Shown here: piece by piece, positions 1 to 7,816 of the stretch | Position numbering within the stretch: position 1 is the first letter of the stretch | Layout of the letters: each line of letters opens with the position of its first letter | Source of the DNA: Opitutaceae bacterium | GTDB taxonomy: Bacteria; Verrucomicrobiota; Verrucomicrobiia; Opitutales; Opitutaceae | Assembly (NCBI GenBank): GCA_017994935.1 | Contig: JAGOJU010000031.1 | Coordinates: 1 to 39,442 of the forward strand | Direction: 5' to 3' | DNA length: 39,442 nt | Translations under genes and position numbers: made by a program | Notes under the pieces: generated by a model | The model's input: only the letters and a program-made list of their open reading frames with translations | Told to the model about the DNA's origin: nothing | The model's database searches: none

Positions 1-68
1 CCCACCTTGAAGGGCGGACGGTCTGTTTTCACCTGATTTGCGGTGATTTCTTTGATGATCGGGTTCAT
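1..68 (-). CDS. rplS: 50S ribosomal protein L19, N-terminal fragment
   Basis: Only the first 22 codons are inside the window; the gene runs off the left edge. The translation begins MNPIIKEITANQ and continues with a KTDRPPFKVG stretch, the usual start of bacterial L19, which sits at the 30S-50S interface of the ribosome. The ATG lies 13 bases after the trmD stop codon on the same strand, so the two genes are almost certainly co-transcribed, as in most bacteria. The call rests on this short stretch and on the trmD neighbour. Confidence 0.88.
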   Translation of the reverse strand, partial: MNPIIKEITANQVKTDRPPFKV

Positions 69-81
69 GGCTGAGCTTTCG

Positions 82-756
82 TTACGTGAGTAAATCGGGT
101 CGGACCTGACGTGTTTTTTCCACCTGCTTCGCAAACCGCCACTTTTCGATCTCGGCATGATTGCCCGAAAGGAGAACTTCGGGAACGGACATGCCTCGGA
201 ATTCGGCGGGACGCGTATACTGAGGAAAGTCGAGCAACTTGCGGGTGAACGATTCGTGCGTCAATGACTTTTCCTCCCCCAGTACGCCGGGGATCAATCG
301 TGCGACGGCGTCCACCACAACCGCCGCCGCCAATGTGCCATTGGTGAGGACATAGTCTCCGATCGAAATCTCCTCATCGATCACGTGATCGCGGATACGC
401 TGGTCGATCCCCTCGTAGTGCCCGCTGAGAAGGATGAGGTGGCGTTCCCCCGCAAGACGCTCCGCCATCGCCTGGTCAAACGGTTTTCCGTCGGGTGTCA
501 GATAGATCCGTCGCGATTCAGGACGCGTCAGTGATTCCATCGCGGCAAAGACAGGATCCGGCTTGAGCACCATTCCCGCACCACCTCCAAACGGCCGGTC
601 ATCCGCAGTGCGATGGCGGTCCGTCGTCCAGCCCCGCAGGTCATGCACTCCCACCTGTATCAACTTCCGTTCAATCGCCTTTCCTAGAATGCTTTCGACA
701 AGGAAGCCATCCAGCATCCGGGGAAAGAGAGTGAGGATGTCAATGGCGAGTGACAT
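82..756 (-). CDS. trmD: tRNA (guanine-N1)-methyltransferase TrmD
   Basis: A 224-residue SPOUT-class methyltransferase that makes m1G37 in tRNAs from S-adenosylmethionine, which prevents +1 frameshifting. Family motifs are visible: the DDRPFGGGAGM block (about 53-63), GHYEGIDQR (about 112-120), the knot region GDYVLTNG followed by ARLIPGVLG, and the C-terminal PEVLLSGNHAEI block. The length is slightly below that of E. coli TrmD (about 255) because the C-terminal tail is short. In the knot the usual GGEL is NGTL, a mild deviation. The gene is followed by rplS and preceded by rpsP with a terminator in between; rimM is absent. No Shine-Dalgarno-like sequence is seen before the ATG. Confidence 0.97.
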   Translation of the reverse strand: MSLAIDILTLFPRMLDGFLVESILGKAIERKLIQVGVHDLRGWTTDRHRTADDRPFGGGAGMVLKPDPVFAAMESLTRPESRRIYLTPDGKPFDQAMAERLAGERHLILLSGHYEGIDQRIRDHVIDEEISIGDYVLTNGTLAAAVVVDAVARLIPGVLGEEKSLTHESFTRKLLDFPQYTRPAEFRGMSVPEVLLSGNHAEIEKWRFAKQVEKTRQVRPDLLT

Positions 757-814
757 GCTGAATCAGGAAAACGGGACGTGGGACGCTCTTCCTGAACGCT
801 GGCGGTTTGCCGAC

Positions 815-840
815 AAAAAAGCCCCGGTGAACGAGGCTTT
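815..840 (-). terminator. Rho-independent terminator after rpsP
   Basis: On the minus strand a six-base-pair stem (AAAGCC at 835-840 pairing with GGCTTT at 818-823) is followed directly by further T residues (815-817), giving a T run of six counting the stem. It lies between the rpsP stop (889) and the trmD start (756). It should reduce read-through from rpsP into trmD-rplS and so could set a higher level of S16 mRNA than of TrmD. Confidence 0.6.
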
Positions 841-888
841 GCCAAGCGGATTTGAATCTCAGCCGTGCAACCGGCCGGGGACTCCGGT

Positions 889-1152
889 TCAGGAAGCCGC
901 AGTTGCAGCCGCCTTGCGAGCCTTCTTTACGAGGGAGTGCACCGTGTCGGAAGCCTTTGCCCCCTTGCTGACCCAGTAGTCGACACGATCAACTTTGAGG
1001 GACAAAGCATCCGCTCCCTTTGAACGGGGTGAGTAGGTCCCAAGCATTTCGATGGCAGCGCCATCGCGACGGGAACGAGCCTCGGCTACCACAACGTGAT
1101 AGATGGGTTTATGGGTGGCCCCGATACGGGACAGGCGGATACTGAGTGCCAT
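889..1152 (-). CDS. rpsP: 30S ribosomal protein S16
   Basis: An 87-residue S16, a primary binder of 16S rRNA in small-subunit assembly. The start MALSIRLSRIGATHKP, the YHVVVAEARSRRDG block and the LGTYSP motif are all typical. The reading frame is open upstream to 1200, but the family alignment puts the start at the ATG at 1152. A TATACT element ends only 8 bases before that ATG, suggesting a very short or absent leader. The C-terminus is a basic tail (KKARKAAATAAS). In most bacteria rimM would follow; here trmD follows directly after a terminator. Confidence 0.97.
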   Translation of the reverse strand: MALSIRLSRIGATHKPIYHVVVAEARSRRDGAAIEMLGTYSPRSKGADALSLKVDRVDYWVSKGAKASDTVHSLVKKARKAAATAAS

Positions 1153-1160
1153 GATGCGAA

Positions 1161-1166
1161 AGTATA
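1161..1166 (-). promoter_or_regulatory. Possible -10 element of rpsP
   Basis: TATACT on the minus strand (five of six matches to the sigma-70 -10 consensus) ends 8 bases before the rpsP ATG, so transcription would start at or within a base or two of the start codon. No good -35 hexamer is seen at 16-18 bases. The absence of a Shine-Dalgarno sequence here fits a leaderless transcript. Inference only. Confidence 0.35.
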
Positions 1167-1253
1167 ACCGATGGTTTGCTTGAAAAGCCGACAAGTGCAC
1201 GGCCCGACAAATGGCTTGTCAAGCACCGAGTCCCATCGCTCTGCTCTGCCTTT

Positions 1254-2357
1254 ATGCTCAAAGCTGGAATCGTCGGACTCCCCAATGTGGGCAAGTCCAC
1301 TCTCTTCAATGCCCTGACCCGCTCTCGCAAAGCGGAGGCGGCGAACTATCCCTTCTGCACGATCGATCCCAATGTCGGGGTCGTGATGGTACCGGACGAA
1401 CGTCTCGCGGTCCTGCAGAAAATCGCGAAGACCAGCGTGGTCATTCCCGCGGCCATCGAATTCGTCGACATCGCCGGACTGGTCGCCGGGGCAAGCAAGG
1501 GGGAAGGACTGGGAAACCAATTCCTCGCCAATATTCGCGAAACGGACGCCATCGTGCACGTCGTGCGCTGTTTTGAGGATCCCGATGTCATTCACACGAT
1601 GGGAACCGTCGATCCGGTGCGCGACATCGAGGTGATCACGACGGAGCTGATCCTCGCGGACCTGGACGCTGTCACCAAGCGCATTGAGAAATCCCAGAAG
1701 AAGGCGAAGAGCGGCGACAAGGAGGCCCAGGCCGAAATCCAGCTTCTCGAACGCCTCGCTCCGCATCTGAACGCCAACAAGCCCGCAAACATCCTCCCGG
1801 CCAATGACGAGGAAAAGCGACTGCTCCAGCTCTTCCAGCTGCTGAGCGCCAAGCCGGTGCTCTACGCGTGCAATGTTGCCGAGGCGGAACTCGCGACGGC
1901 CGAGGACAACCCGTTCGTCAAACAGGTGGCTGAGTTCGTGAGGACGCATCATGACGCTGCGTACGTTCCCATCAGCGCCCGCATCGAAGCGGAGTTGATC
2001 GACCTCGCACCGGACGAAGCAAAGGAATTCCTGAAGGATCTCGGTGTGCAGGACTCCGGTGTCTCCCAGCTGATCCGAGGCACCTATGCCCTGCTGGGTC
2101 TGCAAACCTATTTTACCGCCGGTGAGAAGGAAGTCCGCGCATGGACCATCAAGAAGGGATGGAAGGCGCCCCAAGCTGCCGGCGTGATCCACACCGATTT
2201 TGAGAAGGGCTTCATCAAGGCCGAGGTCGTCGCCTACGATGATCTCGTTCGCCTCGGAAGCACCGCTGCCGCCCGCGAAAACGGAAAGTACCGCCTCGAG
2301 GGAAAAGACTACGTTTTCGCCGACGGCGACGTCGCCCTTTTCCGATTCAATAACTGA
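1254..2357 (+). CDS. ychF: Redox-regulated P-loop ATPase YchF (OLA1 family)
   Basis: A 367-residue TRAFAC-class P-loop protein that hydrolyses ATP rather than GTP and binds ribosomes; it acts in stress responses in other bacteria. The G1 motif GLPNVGKST lies at about residues 8-16 and [20 protein letters not shown] follows as the switch region, with a C-terminal TGS-like region (TWTIKKG-type stretch, then [13 protein letters not shown]). The start [11 protein letters not shown] is chosen from the family; the frame is open upstream to 1176 but that part is not conserved-looking. Length is normal. It is divergent from rpsP with about 100 bases between them. Confidence 0.96.
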   Translation: MLKAGIVGLPNVGKSTLFNALTRSRKAEAANYPFCTIDPNVGVVMVPDERLAVLQKIAKTSVVIPAAIEFVDIAGLVAGASKGEGLGNQFLANIRETDAIVHVVRCFEDPDVIHTMGTVDPVRDIEVITTELILADLDAVTKRIEKSQKKAKSGDKEAQAEIQLLERLAPHLNANKPANILPANDEEKRLLQLFQLLSAKPVLYACNVAEAELATAEDNPFVKQVAEFVRTHHDAAYVPISARIEAELIDLAPDEAKEFLKDLGVQDSGVSQLIRGTYALLGLQTYFTAGEKEVRAWTIKKGWKAPQAAGVIHTDFEKGFIKAEVVAYDDLVRLGSTAAARENGKYRLEGKDYVFADGDVALFRFNN

Positions 2358-2385
2358 TCCGGACGGGACCGGCCTCGTCTGGATC
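2356..2385. terminator. Hairpin between convergent ychF and aminotransferase genes
   Basis: A ten-base-pair inverted repeat (GATCCGGACG at 2356-2365 and CGTCTGGATC at 2376-2385, one G-T pair) with a ten-base loop fills the space between the ychF stop (2357) and the stop of the opposing gene (2387). There is no clear T run on either side, but the position suggests it ends or protects both transcripts. Confidence 0.5.
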
Positions 2386-2386
2386 C

Positions 2387-3481
2387 CTAAAACGTATTGA
2401 CTGCGGCGATCACCGCGTCGACCTGGGCATCCGTCAGTTCAGGAAATATCGGCAGGCTCAGGCAGGTGGCGGCCGCCTTCTCCGCCACCGGCAGGCTGCC
2501 GGGCTTCAGGTTCAGGTGGGCATAGCAGGGCTGCTGGTGCAGGCACTTGGGATAGATCAGATCCGTCCCGATCTCACGTTTAGCCAGATGTTCCCGAAGC
2601 GCGTCACGGCGCGGGTGGCGGAGGGTGTATTGATGGAAGACGCTTTGACCCTGCCCGGCCGGAGCCGGAAGAATTGTATCAGGAAGCCGGATACCGCTTG
2701 TGTAACGCGACGCAATTTCCCTGCGTCGTGCCGTCCATCGCGCGAGATGCGGCAGTTTCACTCCGAGCACGGCGCCCTGAAAGCCGTCCATCCGGAAATT
2801 GAATCCCACAAAATCATGGTGATAGCGACGCAGCGAGCCATGCACGCGCAGTGCCCGCGCGCGTTCAAACACCTCCTCACGGCGCGACACGAACGCCCCT
2901 CCTTCTCCACACGCGCCCAGATTCTTTGTCGGATAGAAACTGAACGTGCCGCAGTCGCCCAGGATTCCGACGGGCGTGCCCCGGTACCGCGCCCCGACCG
3001 CCTGCGCACAATCCTCGATCACAAAAAGCGAATGCCTCCGCGCAATTTCCAGGATCTCGGTCATGGCGGCGGGCTGCCCGAACAGGTGTACGACAATGAT
3101 CGCCCTCGTCCTCGGAGTGATCGCCGCCTCGATCCGCGCCGGATCAAGGTTGAACGTGGCCTCCTCGATGTCGACAAACACCGGCGTGGCACCCACGTAG
3201 CTGATGCCCCAGGCACTCGACGCAAAGGTGAAGGGCGTGGTGATCACCTCGTCACCGGGCCCCAGTCCCGCACACACCACGGCCGCGTGCAACGGCGACG
3301 TGCCGCTGTTCATGCCGAGCGCACGCTTGTAGCCCAATGTCTCGCAGAACGCGGCCTCAAACCCCTCGACATCCTTTCCAAGGCAGAAGCGGTTGCCGTC
3401 GTAGGCAGCCGCAATGGCCGCAAGGATTTCGGTGCGTAGCTCACGATGTTGAAGGGACAGGTCGAGAAAGGGGACTTTCAT
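2387..3481 (-). CDS. DegT/DnrJ/EryC1/StrS-family aminotransferase
   Basis: A 364-residue PLP-dependent fold-type I enzyme of the sugar aminotransferase family, which typically transaminates nucleotide-linked keto-sugars for surface polysaccharides or natural products. Visible features are MNSGTSPLHAAV (cofactor phosphate region), the VIEDCAQAVGA block carrying the PLP-contacting Asp, and SFYPTKNLGACGEGG with the Schiff-base Lys. No other sugar-nucleotide gene is nearby, so the substrate cannot be named. It follows cobA-hemD by 25 bases on the same strand and could be co-transcribed with the haem genes by read-through. The hairpin at 2356-2385 sits just past its stop. Confidence 0.92.
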   Translation of the reverse strand: MKVPFLDLSLQHRELRTEILAAIAAAYDGNRFCLGKDVEGFEAAFCETLGYKRALGMNSGTSPLHAAVVCAGLGPGDEVITTPFTFASSAWGISYVGATPVFVDIEEATFNLDPARIEAAITPRTRAIIVVHLFGQPAAMTEILEIARRHSLFVIEDCAQAVGARYRGTPVGILGDCGTFSFYPTKNLGACGEGGAFVSRREEVFERARALRVHGSLRRYHHDFVGFNFRMDGFQGAVLGVKLPHLARWTARRREIASRYTSGIRLPDTILPAPAGQGQSVFHQYTLRHPRRDALREHLAKREIGTDLIYPKCLHQQPCYAHLNLKPGSLPVAEKAAATCLSLPIFPELTDAQVDAVIAAVNTF

Positions 3482-3506
3482 GCGTGGATTGACCGGCAGG
3501 ATGGAG

Positions 3507-5042
3507 TCACTTCCTTCGTGGTTCCAGTTTCTTCACCAACGCCGCCACCAGGGCGGAAAGCCCGGGTTTTGCGGCTTCAAAGTCAACCGGTACGCCCCGC
3601 GCCTTCATTGTGGCGGATGTGAGCGGTCCGATGCTTCCCGCCAGCGGCCGCCGCGCGTCCTTCTCCAACCGAAGCACCGCCGCCTGAGCAACGAATGACT
3701 CAACCGCGCTGCTGCTGGCAAAAAGCATGGCATCGGCACCCTGTGAACGGAACACCTCCGCGCGCGGATCATCCGCCAGGTCCGTTTTCGTCGTTCGATA
3801 GACCGGCAGGATGTCCACGATGGCACGGGCCTCCTCCAATTTCCTGACCAGGATATCCCGGTTCAGGTTGCCGGTGACCACGAGCACCTTCGCGCTGTCA
3901 AGGCTGCCGGTGGCAATCAACGCGTCCGCGAGCGCCTCACCCGTCGCGACGTCGGGCTGGCATTCCACCCGGAGGAAACGTTCCTTCACCGCACGCGCCG
4001 TACCCTCGCCGACACAGGCAATGCGCATCAGGCCCAGGCTTCGGATGTCGTCGAAGACCCGGTGGAACTCCTCGAAGAAGAACCTGACGCCGTTGGGACT
4101 CGAGAAAACCAGCCAGTCGTACGAGCCGAGTTCCGGGAAAACCTCCGCCAATCGCTCCTTTGACACGTCCTTCACGACGTCAATGAGCGGCAGTTCCAGG
4201 ACCTCCGCACCGAGTTCCTCCAACTGGCCCCGCAGTTCACTCGTCTGCGCCCTCGTGCGCGTGATCGCGATGCGCCGGCCAAAAAGCGGAAGGTCCTCGA
4301 ACCATCCGATATGTTCACGCTCTCCCACGACATCACCGACAAATATGATCGCCGGAGCCCCCAGCTTCGCCTCAGCCACCTTCTGCGCAAGATTCTCAAC
4401 CGTGCCGACCACCGTCCGCTGCCGGCCAAGCGAGGCCCACTGCACCACCGCGGCGGGTGTCCGGGGGGACATCCCCCCCGCGATCAACCGGGAGATGATT
4501 TCCGCGAGGTGCCCCATGCCCATGTAGATCGCTAGCGTGGCATTTGAGATCCGGGCGAATTGTTTCCAATCCGTCTGCAGGGTGTGCTTCGTCGGATCCT
4601 CGTGTCCCGTGAGAAAGATGAGGGACGAACTCGTGTTGCGCTGCGTCAATGGAATGCCGGCATAGGCTCCGGCCGCCAGCGCCGCCGTGACTCCTGGAAC
4701 AACTTCAAACGGGATGCCATCGTTTTTCAAGCGCCGCATCTCCTCGCCTCCCCGACCATAGACGAAGGGATCCCCGCCCTTGAGGCGCACAACTGTGGCA
4801 CCGGCCCTTGCGTGCTTCACAAGGAGCGCCTCAATCTCCTCCTGCGGGAGAGCATGCAGACCCGCCTTCTTGCCGACGTAGATTCTTTGCGCATCCGGGC
4901 GGCACCACAACAAGAGATCGGGGTGTACCAGGTAGTCGTATACCAGCACGTCGGCACTTTCGATCAGTTCCCGTGCGCGGAACGTGACGAGACCGGGATC
5001 CCCCGGACCGGCGCCAACCAGATAGACCTTTCCGAGCGGCAT
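3507..5042 (-). CDS. cobA-hemD: Fused uroporphyrinogen-III C-methyltransferase / uroporphyrinogen-III synthase
   Basis: A 511-residue two-domain protein. The N-terminal half (about 1-250) is a SUMT-type CobA: VYLVGAGPGDPGLVT at the start, VVRLKGGDPFVYGRGGEE near 90, and PGVTAALAAGAYAGIPLTQR. It methylates uroporphyrinogen III at C2 and C7 to precorrin-2, the branch point to sirohaem and cobalamin. The C-terminal half (about 255-511) is HemD, which closes hydroxymethylbilane to uroporphyrinogen III; DWLVFSSPNGVRFFFEEF and the MLFASSSAVESF block are typical. Fusion puts the synthase next to the enzyme that diverts its product. It starts 15 bases after hemC on the same strand, so they form an operon. 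Confidence 0.95.
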   Translation of the reverse strand: MPLGKVYLVGAGPGDPGLVTFRARELIESADVLVYDYLVHPDLLLWCRPDAQRIYVGKKAGLHALPQEEIEALLVKHARAGATVVRLKGGDPFVYGRGGEEMRRLKNDGIPFEVVPGVTAALAAGAYAGIPLTQRNTSSSLIFLTGHEDPTKHTLQTDWKQFARISNATLAIYMGMGHLAEIISRLIAGGMSPRTPAAVVQWASLGRQRTVVGTVENLAQKVAEAKLGAPAIIFVGDVVGEREHIGWFEDLPLFGRRIAITRTRAQTSELRGQLEELGAEVLELPLIDVVKDVSKERLAEVFPELGSYDWLVFSSPNGVRFFFEEFHRVFDDIRSLGLMRIACVGEGTARAVKERFLRVECQPDVATGEALADALIATGSLDSAKVLVVTGNLNRDILVRKLEEARAIVDILPVYRTTKTDLADDPRAEVFRSQGADAMLFASSSAVESFVAQAAVLRLEKDARRPLAGSIGPLTSATMKARGVPVDFEAAKPGLSALVAALVKKLEPRRK

Positions 5043-5057
5043 GGTGAAAAGGGGGAG

Positions 5058-5924
5058 TCAGATGCTCTGGGATTGAACTCCAATCCTGCTCAACCAGGTG
5101 CGCGCATAGGCAACAGGCTCGTCAAAATCCTGTGGCCGCAATCCCGCCTCGTGCACGCCCACCTGCTCATGGAAAAAATAAAGTCGCTCGTTTGTCGCGT
5201 GGACTGCGACCGCGGTATGACACCCGGCGCCCAACTCCCGCTGGAAGGCCCGCTCCAGGCTGACGGTGCGGGCCGTGGCCGGATCGAGTGCGCCGGCCCA
5301 CTTCCGCCCTTCGCCGGCCCGGCACTGGACGGCGATGGCCGCCTGACCGACCGCGGGCACCATGCTCGAGAGATCCAGGAAATTGAAATCGAGCCCAGGC
5401 CAACCCTTGATTCCCAGGCGCTTCAACCCGGCGGCTGCGAGCACGGTGCCGTCGGCGGCACCCAGTTCGGCGATCTTGCGAAGGCGTGTATCCACATTCC
5501 CCCGAATCTCGCAGAAGGACACTCCCGGGTGCAGCTTCTCCAACTGAAGTCTACGCCGCGGACTGCCGGTGGCCACGCTGCGCGGCGCCGGGCTGCCGGC
5601 GCGCAGCACGAGGACATCCCGAGCATCCTCGCGAGGGAGATATCCGGCGATCTCCAGGCCTTCGGCCATTTCTCCAGGCAGGTCCTTGGCACTGTGCACC
5701 GCCAGATCCACCTCACCCCTTAGCAGCGCCTGCTCGAGTTCAGAGGTGAAAAGCCCCTTGCCTCCCTGTTTTTCGAGCGACCATTCAGCCTGCCTGTCCC
5801 CCGTTGTCAGGATCTTCCTGAGTTCGACATCGACCCCAAACGCCGCTCGCAGGCAGTCGGCCACCTGCGAGGCCTGAGCGAGCGCAAGCGGACTCTTGCG
5901 GGTGGCGATGACCAGTCGGTTCAC
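5058..5924 (-). CDS. hemC: Hydroxymethylbilane synthase (porphobilinogen deaminase)
   Basis: A 288-residue enzyme that polymerises four porphobilinogen units into hydroxymethylbilane using a covalently bound dipyrromethane cofactor. Visible are the N-terminal IATRKSPLALAQ, VHSAKDLP with the catalytic Asp at 81, the ATGSPRRRLQL arginine cluster (about 118-128), the RGNVDTRL block, and the cofactor-anchoring Cys235 in ELGAGCHTAVAV. The third domain after this Cys is short, making the protein about 20 residues shorter than E. coli HemC. It precedes the cobA-hemD fusion by 15 bases. hemA and hemB are not in the window. Confidence 0.96.
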   Translation of the reverse strand: MNRLVIATRKSPLALAQASQVADCLRAAFGVDVELRKILTTGDRQAEWSLEKQGGKGLFTSELEQALLRGEVDLAVHSAKDLPGEMAEGLEIAGYLPREDARDVLVLRAGSPAPRSVATGSPRRRLQLEKLHPGVSFCEIRGNVDTRLRKIAELGAADGTVLAAAGLKRLGIKGWPGLDFNFLDLSSMVPAVGQAAIAVQCRAGEGRKWAGALDPATARTVSLERAFQRELGAGCHTAVAVHATNERLYFFHEQVGVHEAGLRPQDFDEPVAYARTWLSRIGVQSQSI

Positions 5925-5963
5925 AACGAGTCAGGTGACCGGGCGCTGAAGTGAAGGCAGGTT

Positions 5964-5994
5964 CCCTGATCAACGGAGGCGCCGTTGATCGGGG
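5964..5994 (-). terminator. Strong hairpin between ilvC and hemC
   Basis: A 13-base-pair inverted repeat (5964-5976 with 5982-5994, one G-T pair, five-base loop) lies in the 94-base gap after the ilvC stop and 40 bases before the hemC ATG. There is no T run on the minus strand, so it may act as a factor-assisted terminator, as a 3' end stabiliser for the ilv mRNA, or as a leader structure for hemC. Confidence 0.5.
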
Positions 5995-6018
5995 AGTCGG
6001 CGTCAGGAAAGGAGGAGA

Positions 6019-7044
6019 TCAGTACGAAGCCTGAACGCCCTTCAGGTTCTTCTTGGACATCCAGGGCATCAGTCCGCGCAGGTAGGTGCCGGTCTTTTCG
6101 ATGGAGTGTTTTTCGCCCGCCTTGAGCAGCCTGTTGTAGTTCTTCAATCCGCCCTTGTACTCCTTCACCCATTCCTTCGTGAACTTGCCCGATTGAATCT
6201 CCTTCAGGATTTTCCTCATCTCGGCTTTTGTCTTCTTGCCCACGATGCGCGGTCCCCGGGTGATGTCGCCATACTTCGCCGTTTCCGAGACGGAGAAACG
6301 CATGCCGGCGATGCCGCTTTCGTACATCAGGTCGCAGATCAACTTGAGTTCGTGCAGGCATTCAAAATAGGCCATTTCGGGTTGATAGCCGGCCTCGACC
6401 AGGGTTTCAAATCCCGCCTGGACCAGCGCGCTGGCTCCGCCGCACAACACGGCCTGTTCCCCGAAAAGATCGGTTTCCGTTTCCTCCTTGAAGGTCGTCT
6501 GAAGCACGCCGGCGCGGGTTGAACCAATTCCCTTGGCCCAAGCGAGAGCGGTTTTTTTGCCCGCCTTCGACTTGTCCTGCGCAACCGCAATGAGTGCGGG
6601 CATGCCCTTCCCTTCGGTGTAGAGCCTGCGCACCATGTGGCCTGGTCCCTTCGGGGCGACCATGATGCAGTCGACATCCTTCGGCAGTTTGATCAATCCG
6701 AAGTGAATGCTCAATCCGTGCGAGAAGAGCAGGGTCTTGCCCTTGGAAAGATTGGGCAGGATGTCCTTTTCATAAACGTCGGCCTGCTTCATGTCGGGCA
6801 GTGCCACCATGATGACATCGGCGCGACGCACCGCCTCCGCGGTGTCAACCACCTCGAATCCGTGCTGCTCTGCAACAGCCCGCGATTTCGAGCCGGGGTA
6901 CAGGCCGATGATGACCTTGCAGCCTGAATCCTTGAGATTCAATGCATGGGCATGGCCTTGGGACCCGTAGCCGAGAACGGCGAGGGTCTTGTTCTGGAAA
7001 ACGCCGAGATCGGCGTCCTTGTCAGTGTAGACTTTTGCGGGCAT
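6019..7044 (-). CDS. ilvC: Ketol-acid reductoisomerase
   Basis: A 341-residue class I (short-form) enzyme that converts 2-acetolactate and 2-aceto-2-hydroxybutyrate to the dihydroxy acids of valine and isoleucine synthesis with NAD(P)H and Mg2+. The Rossmann [13 protein letters not shown] motif lies at about 26-38; [13 protein letters not shown] and the acidic block [19 protein letters not shown] carry cofactor and Mg2+ contacts, and [16 protein letters not shown] is typical. After GYGSQG the next strand reads [13 protein letters not shown], which supplies the serine and arginine usually linked with NADPH preference. It follows ilvN by 29 bases including the stop codon, so the two are an operon. 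Confidence 0.97.
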   Translation of the reverse strand: MPAKVYTDKDADLGVFQNKTLAVLGYGSQGHAHALNLKDSGCKVIIGLYPGSKSRAVAEQHGFEVVDTAEAVRRADVIMVALPDMKQADVYEKDILPNLSKGKTLLFSHGLSIHFGLIKLPKDVDCIMVAPKGPGHMVRRLYTEGKGMPALIAVAQDKSKAGKKTALAWAKGIGSTRAGVLQTTFKEETETDLFGEQAVLCGGASALVQAGFETLVEAGYQPEMAYFECLHELKLICDLMYESGIAGMRFSVSETAKYGDITRGPRIVGKKTKAEMRKILKEIQSGKFTKEWVKEYKGGLKNYNRLLKAGEKHSIEKTGTYLRGLMPWMSKKNLKGVQASY

Positions 7045-7070
7045 GGTAAAAATGCGGGAAGAGGGAGAGG

Positions 7071-7541
7071 TCAGCGCTTCAGCGCCAGTTGACCCGTGCG
7101 GGCGAGTTCAAGGATGCCGAAGTCGTCGACGAGCTTGAGGAACGCAGCCGTCTTGGCATCGTCACCCGTGACTTCAACGATCACGGCATCCTGCGCCACA
7201 TTGACGATCTTCGCCCGGAAGATGTCGCAGATCTGCATGATCTCGGAACGCACCTTCGAATCGGCCTTGATCTTCACCAGAACCAGCTCGCGCACGACCG
7301 CCTGACCCTCCTTGAAGTTCACCACGTCGACCACGTTGATCAGTTTCCGCAACTGCTTGGTGACCATGTCGAGCGATCCGTCCCCGCCCTTGATCACGAC
7401 AGTGATGCGGGACAGGGAGGCATCGTGGGTCGGAGCCACATTCAGTGAATCGATGTTGAAACCGCGTCCGGAGAACATTCCGGACACACGGGCCAGCACT
7501 CCGAACTTGTTTTCGACGAGGACCGAAATCGTATGTCTCAT
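7071..7541 (-). CDS. ilvN: Acetolactate synthase small (regulatory) subunit
   Basis: A 156-residue ACT-domain protein that activates the catalytic subunit and confers valine feedback inhibition. The ACT domain starts at once ([25 protein letters not shown]) and is followed by the second conserved half ([20 protein letters not shown]). The large subunit ilvB, usually just upstream, is not in the window; a tRNA-Val lies upstream instead, so the subunits are encoded apart. ilvC follows directly. The 123 bases between the tRNA and this gene can form several GC-rich hairpins. Confidence 0.96.
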   Translation of the reverse strand: MRHTISVLVENKFGVLARVSGMFSGRGFNIDSLNVAPTHDASLSRITVVIKGGDGSLDMVTKQLRKLINVVDVVNFKEGQAVVRELVLVKIKADSKVRSEIMQICDIFRAKIVNVAQDAVIVEVTGDDAKTAAFLKLVDDFGILELARTGQLALKR

Positions 7542-7664
7542 GAGAAGGTTTGGATAAGGAGATGACGGCTTTTACGCCGGGACGATGCCGGCGTGGCTCC
7601 CCTCCCGGCACCCCTGCAGCACCGGGAGCCAATCTCACGTGCCGCCGGGCAGAATCCGCAAGAC
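7542..7664 (-). promoter_or_regulatory. Structured leader between tRNA-Val and ilvN
   Basis: On the minus strand this stretch contains CTCCCGG...CCGGGAG (seven base pairs), an alternative GGCTCCC...GGGGAGCC pairing that excludes it, and ACGCCGG...CCGGCGT (seven base pairs), ending about 40 bases before the ilvN ATG. No T run follows any stem, so there is no clear attenuator terminator. A read-through tRNA-ilvNC transcript would carry this leader. Whether it is regulatory is inference. Confidence 0.3.
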
Positions 7665-7741
7665 TGGTGGACGGCGAGGGACTCGAACCCCCGACACCCT
7701 CGGTGTAAGCGAGGTACTCTAACCAACTGAGCTAGCCGTCC
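7665..7741 (-). tRNA. tRNA-Val (anticodon TAC)
   Basis: Reading the minus strand, a GGACGGC acceptor 5' strand (7735-7741) pairs with GCCGTCC at the 3' end, followed by discriminator A and an encoded CCA (7665-7667). The D arm starts GCTCAGTTGG, the anticodon loop is CTTACAC with anticodon TAC (7705-7707), and the T arm contains GGTTCGAGTCC. The length with CCA is 77 bases. It lies between asd and ilvN, all on the same strand. Confidence 0.96.
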
Positions 7742-7816
7742 GGACAGGAAGGATCAGATAAGCCCGCAGGAGCGCTCGGAGGCAAGGGTTTATTCGGAAT
7801 TGATGGCGGCGAAAGA

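Noticed and set aside
4560..5723. Long plus-strand open frame over cobA-hemD and hemC
   Set aside because: It is antisense to two clear enzymes and has no recognisable motif.
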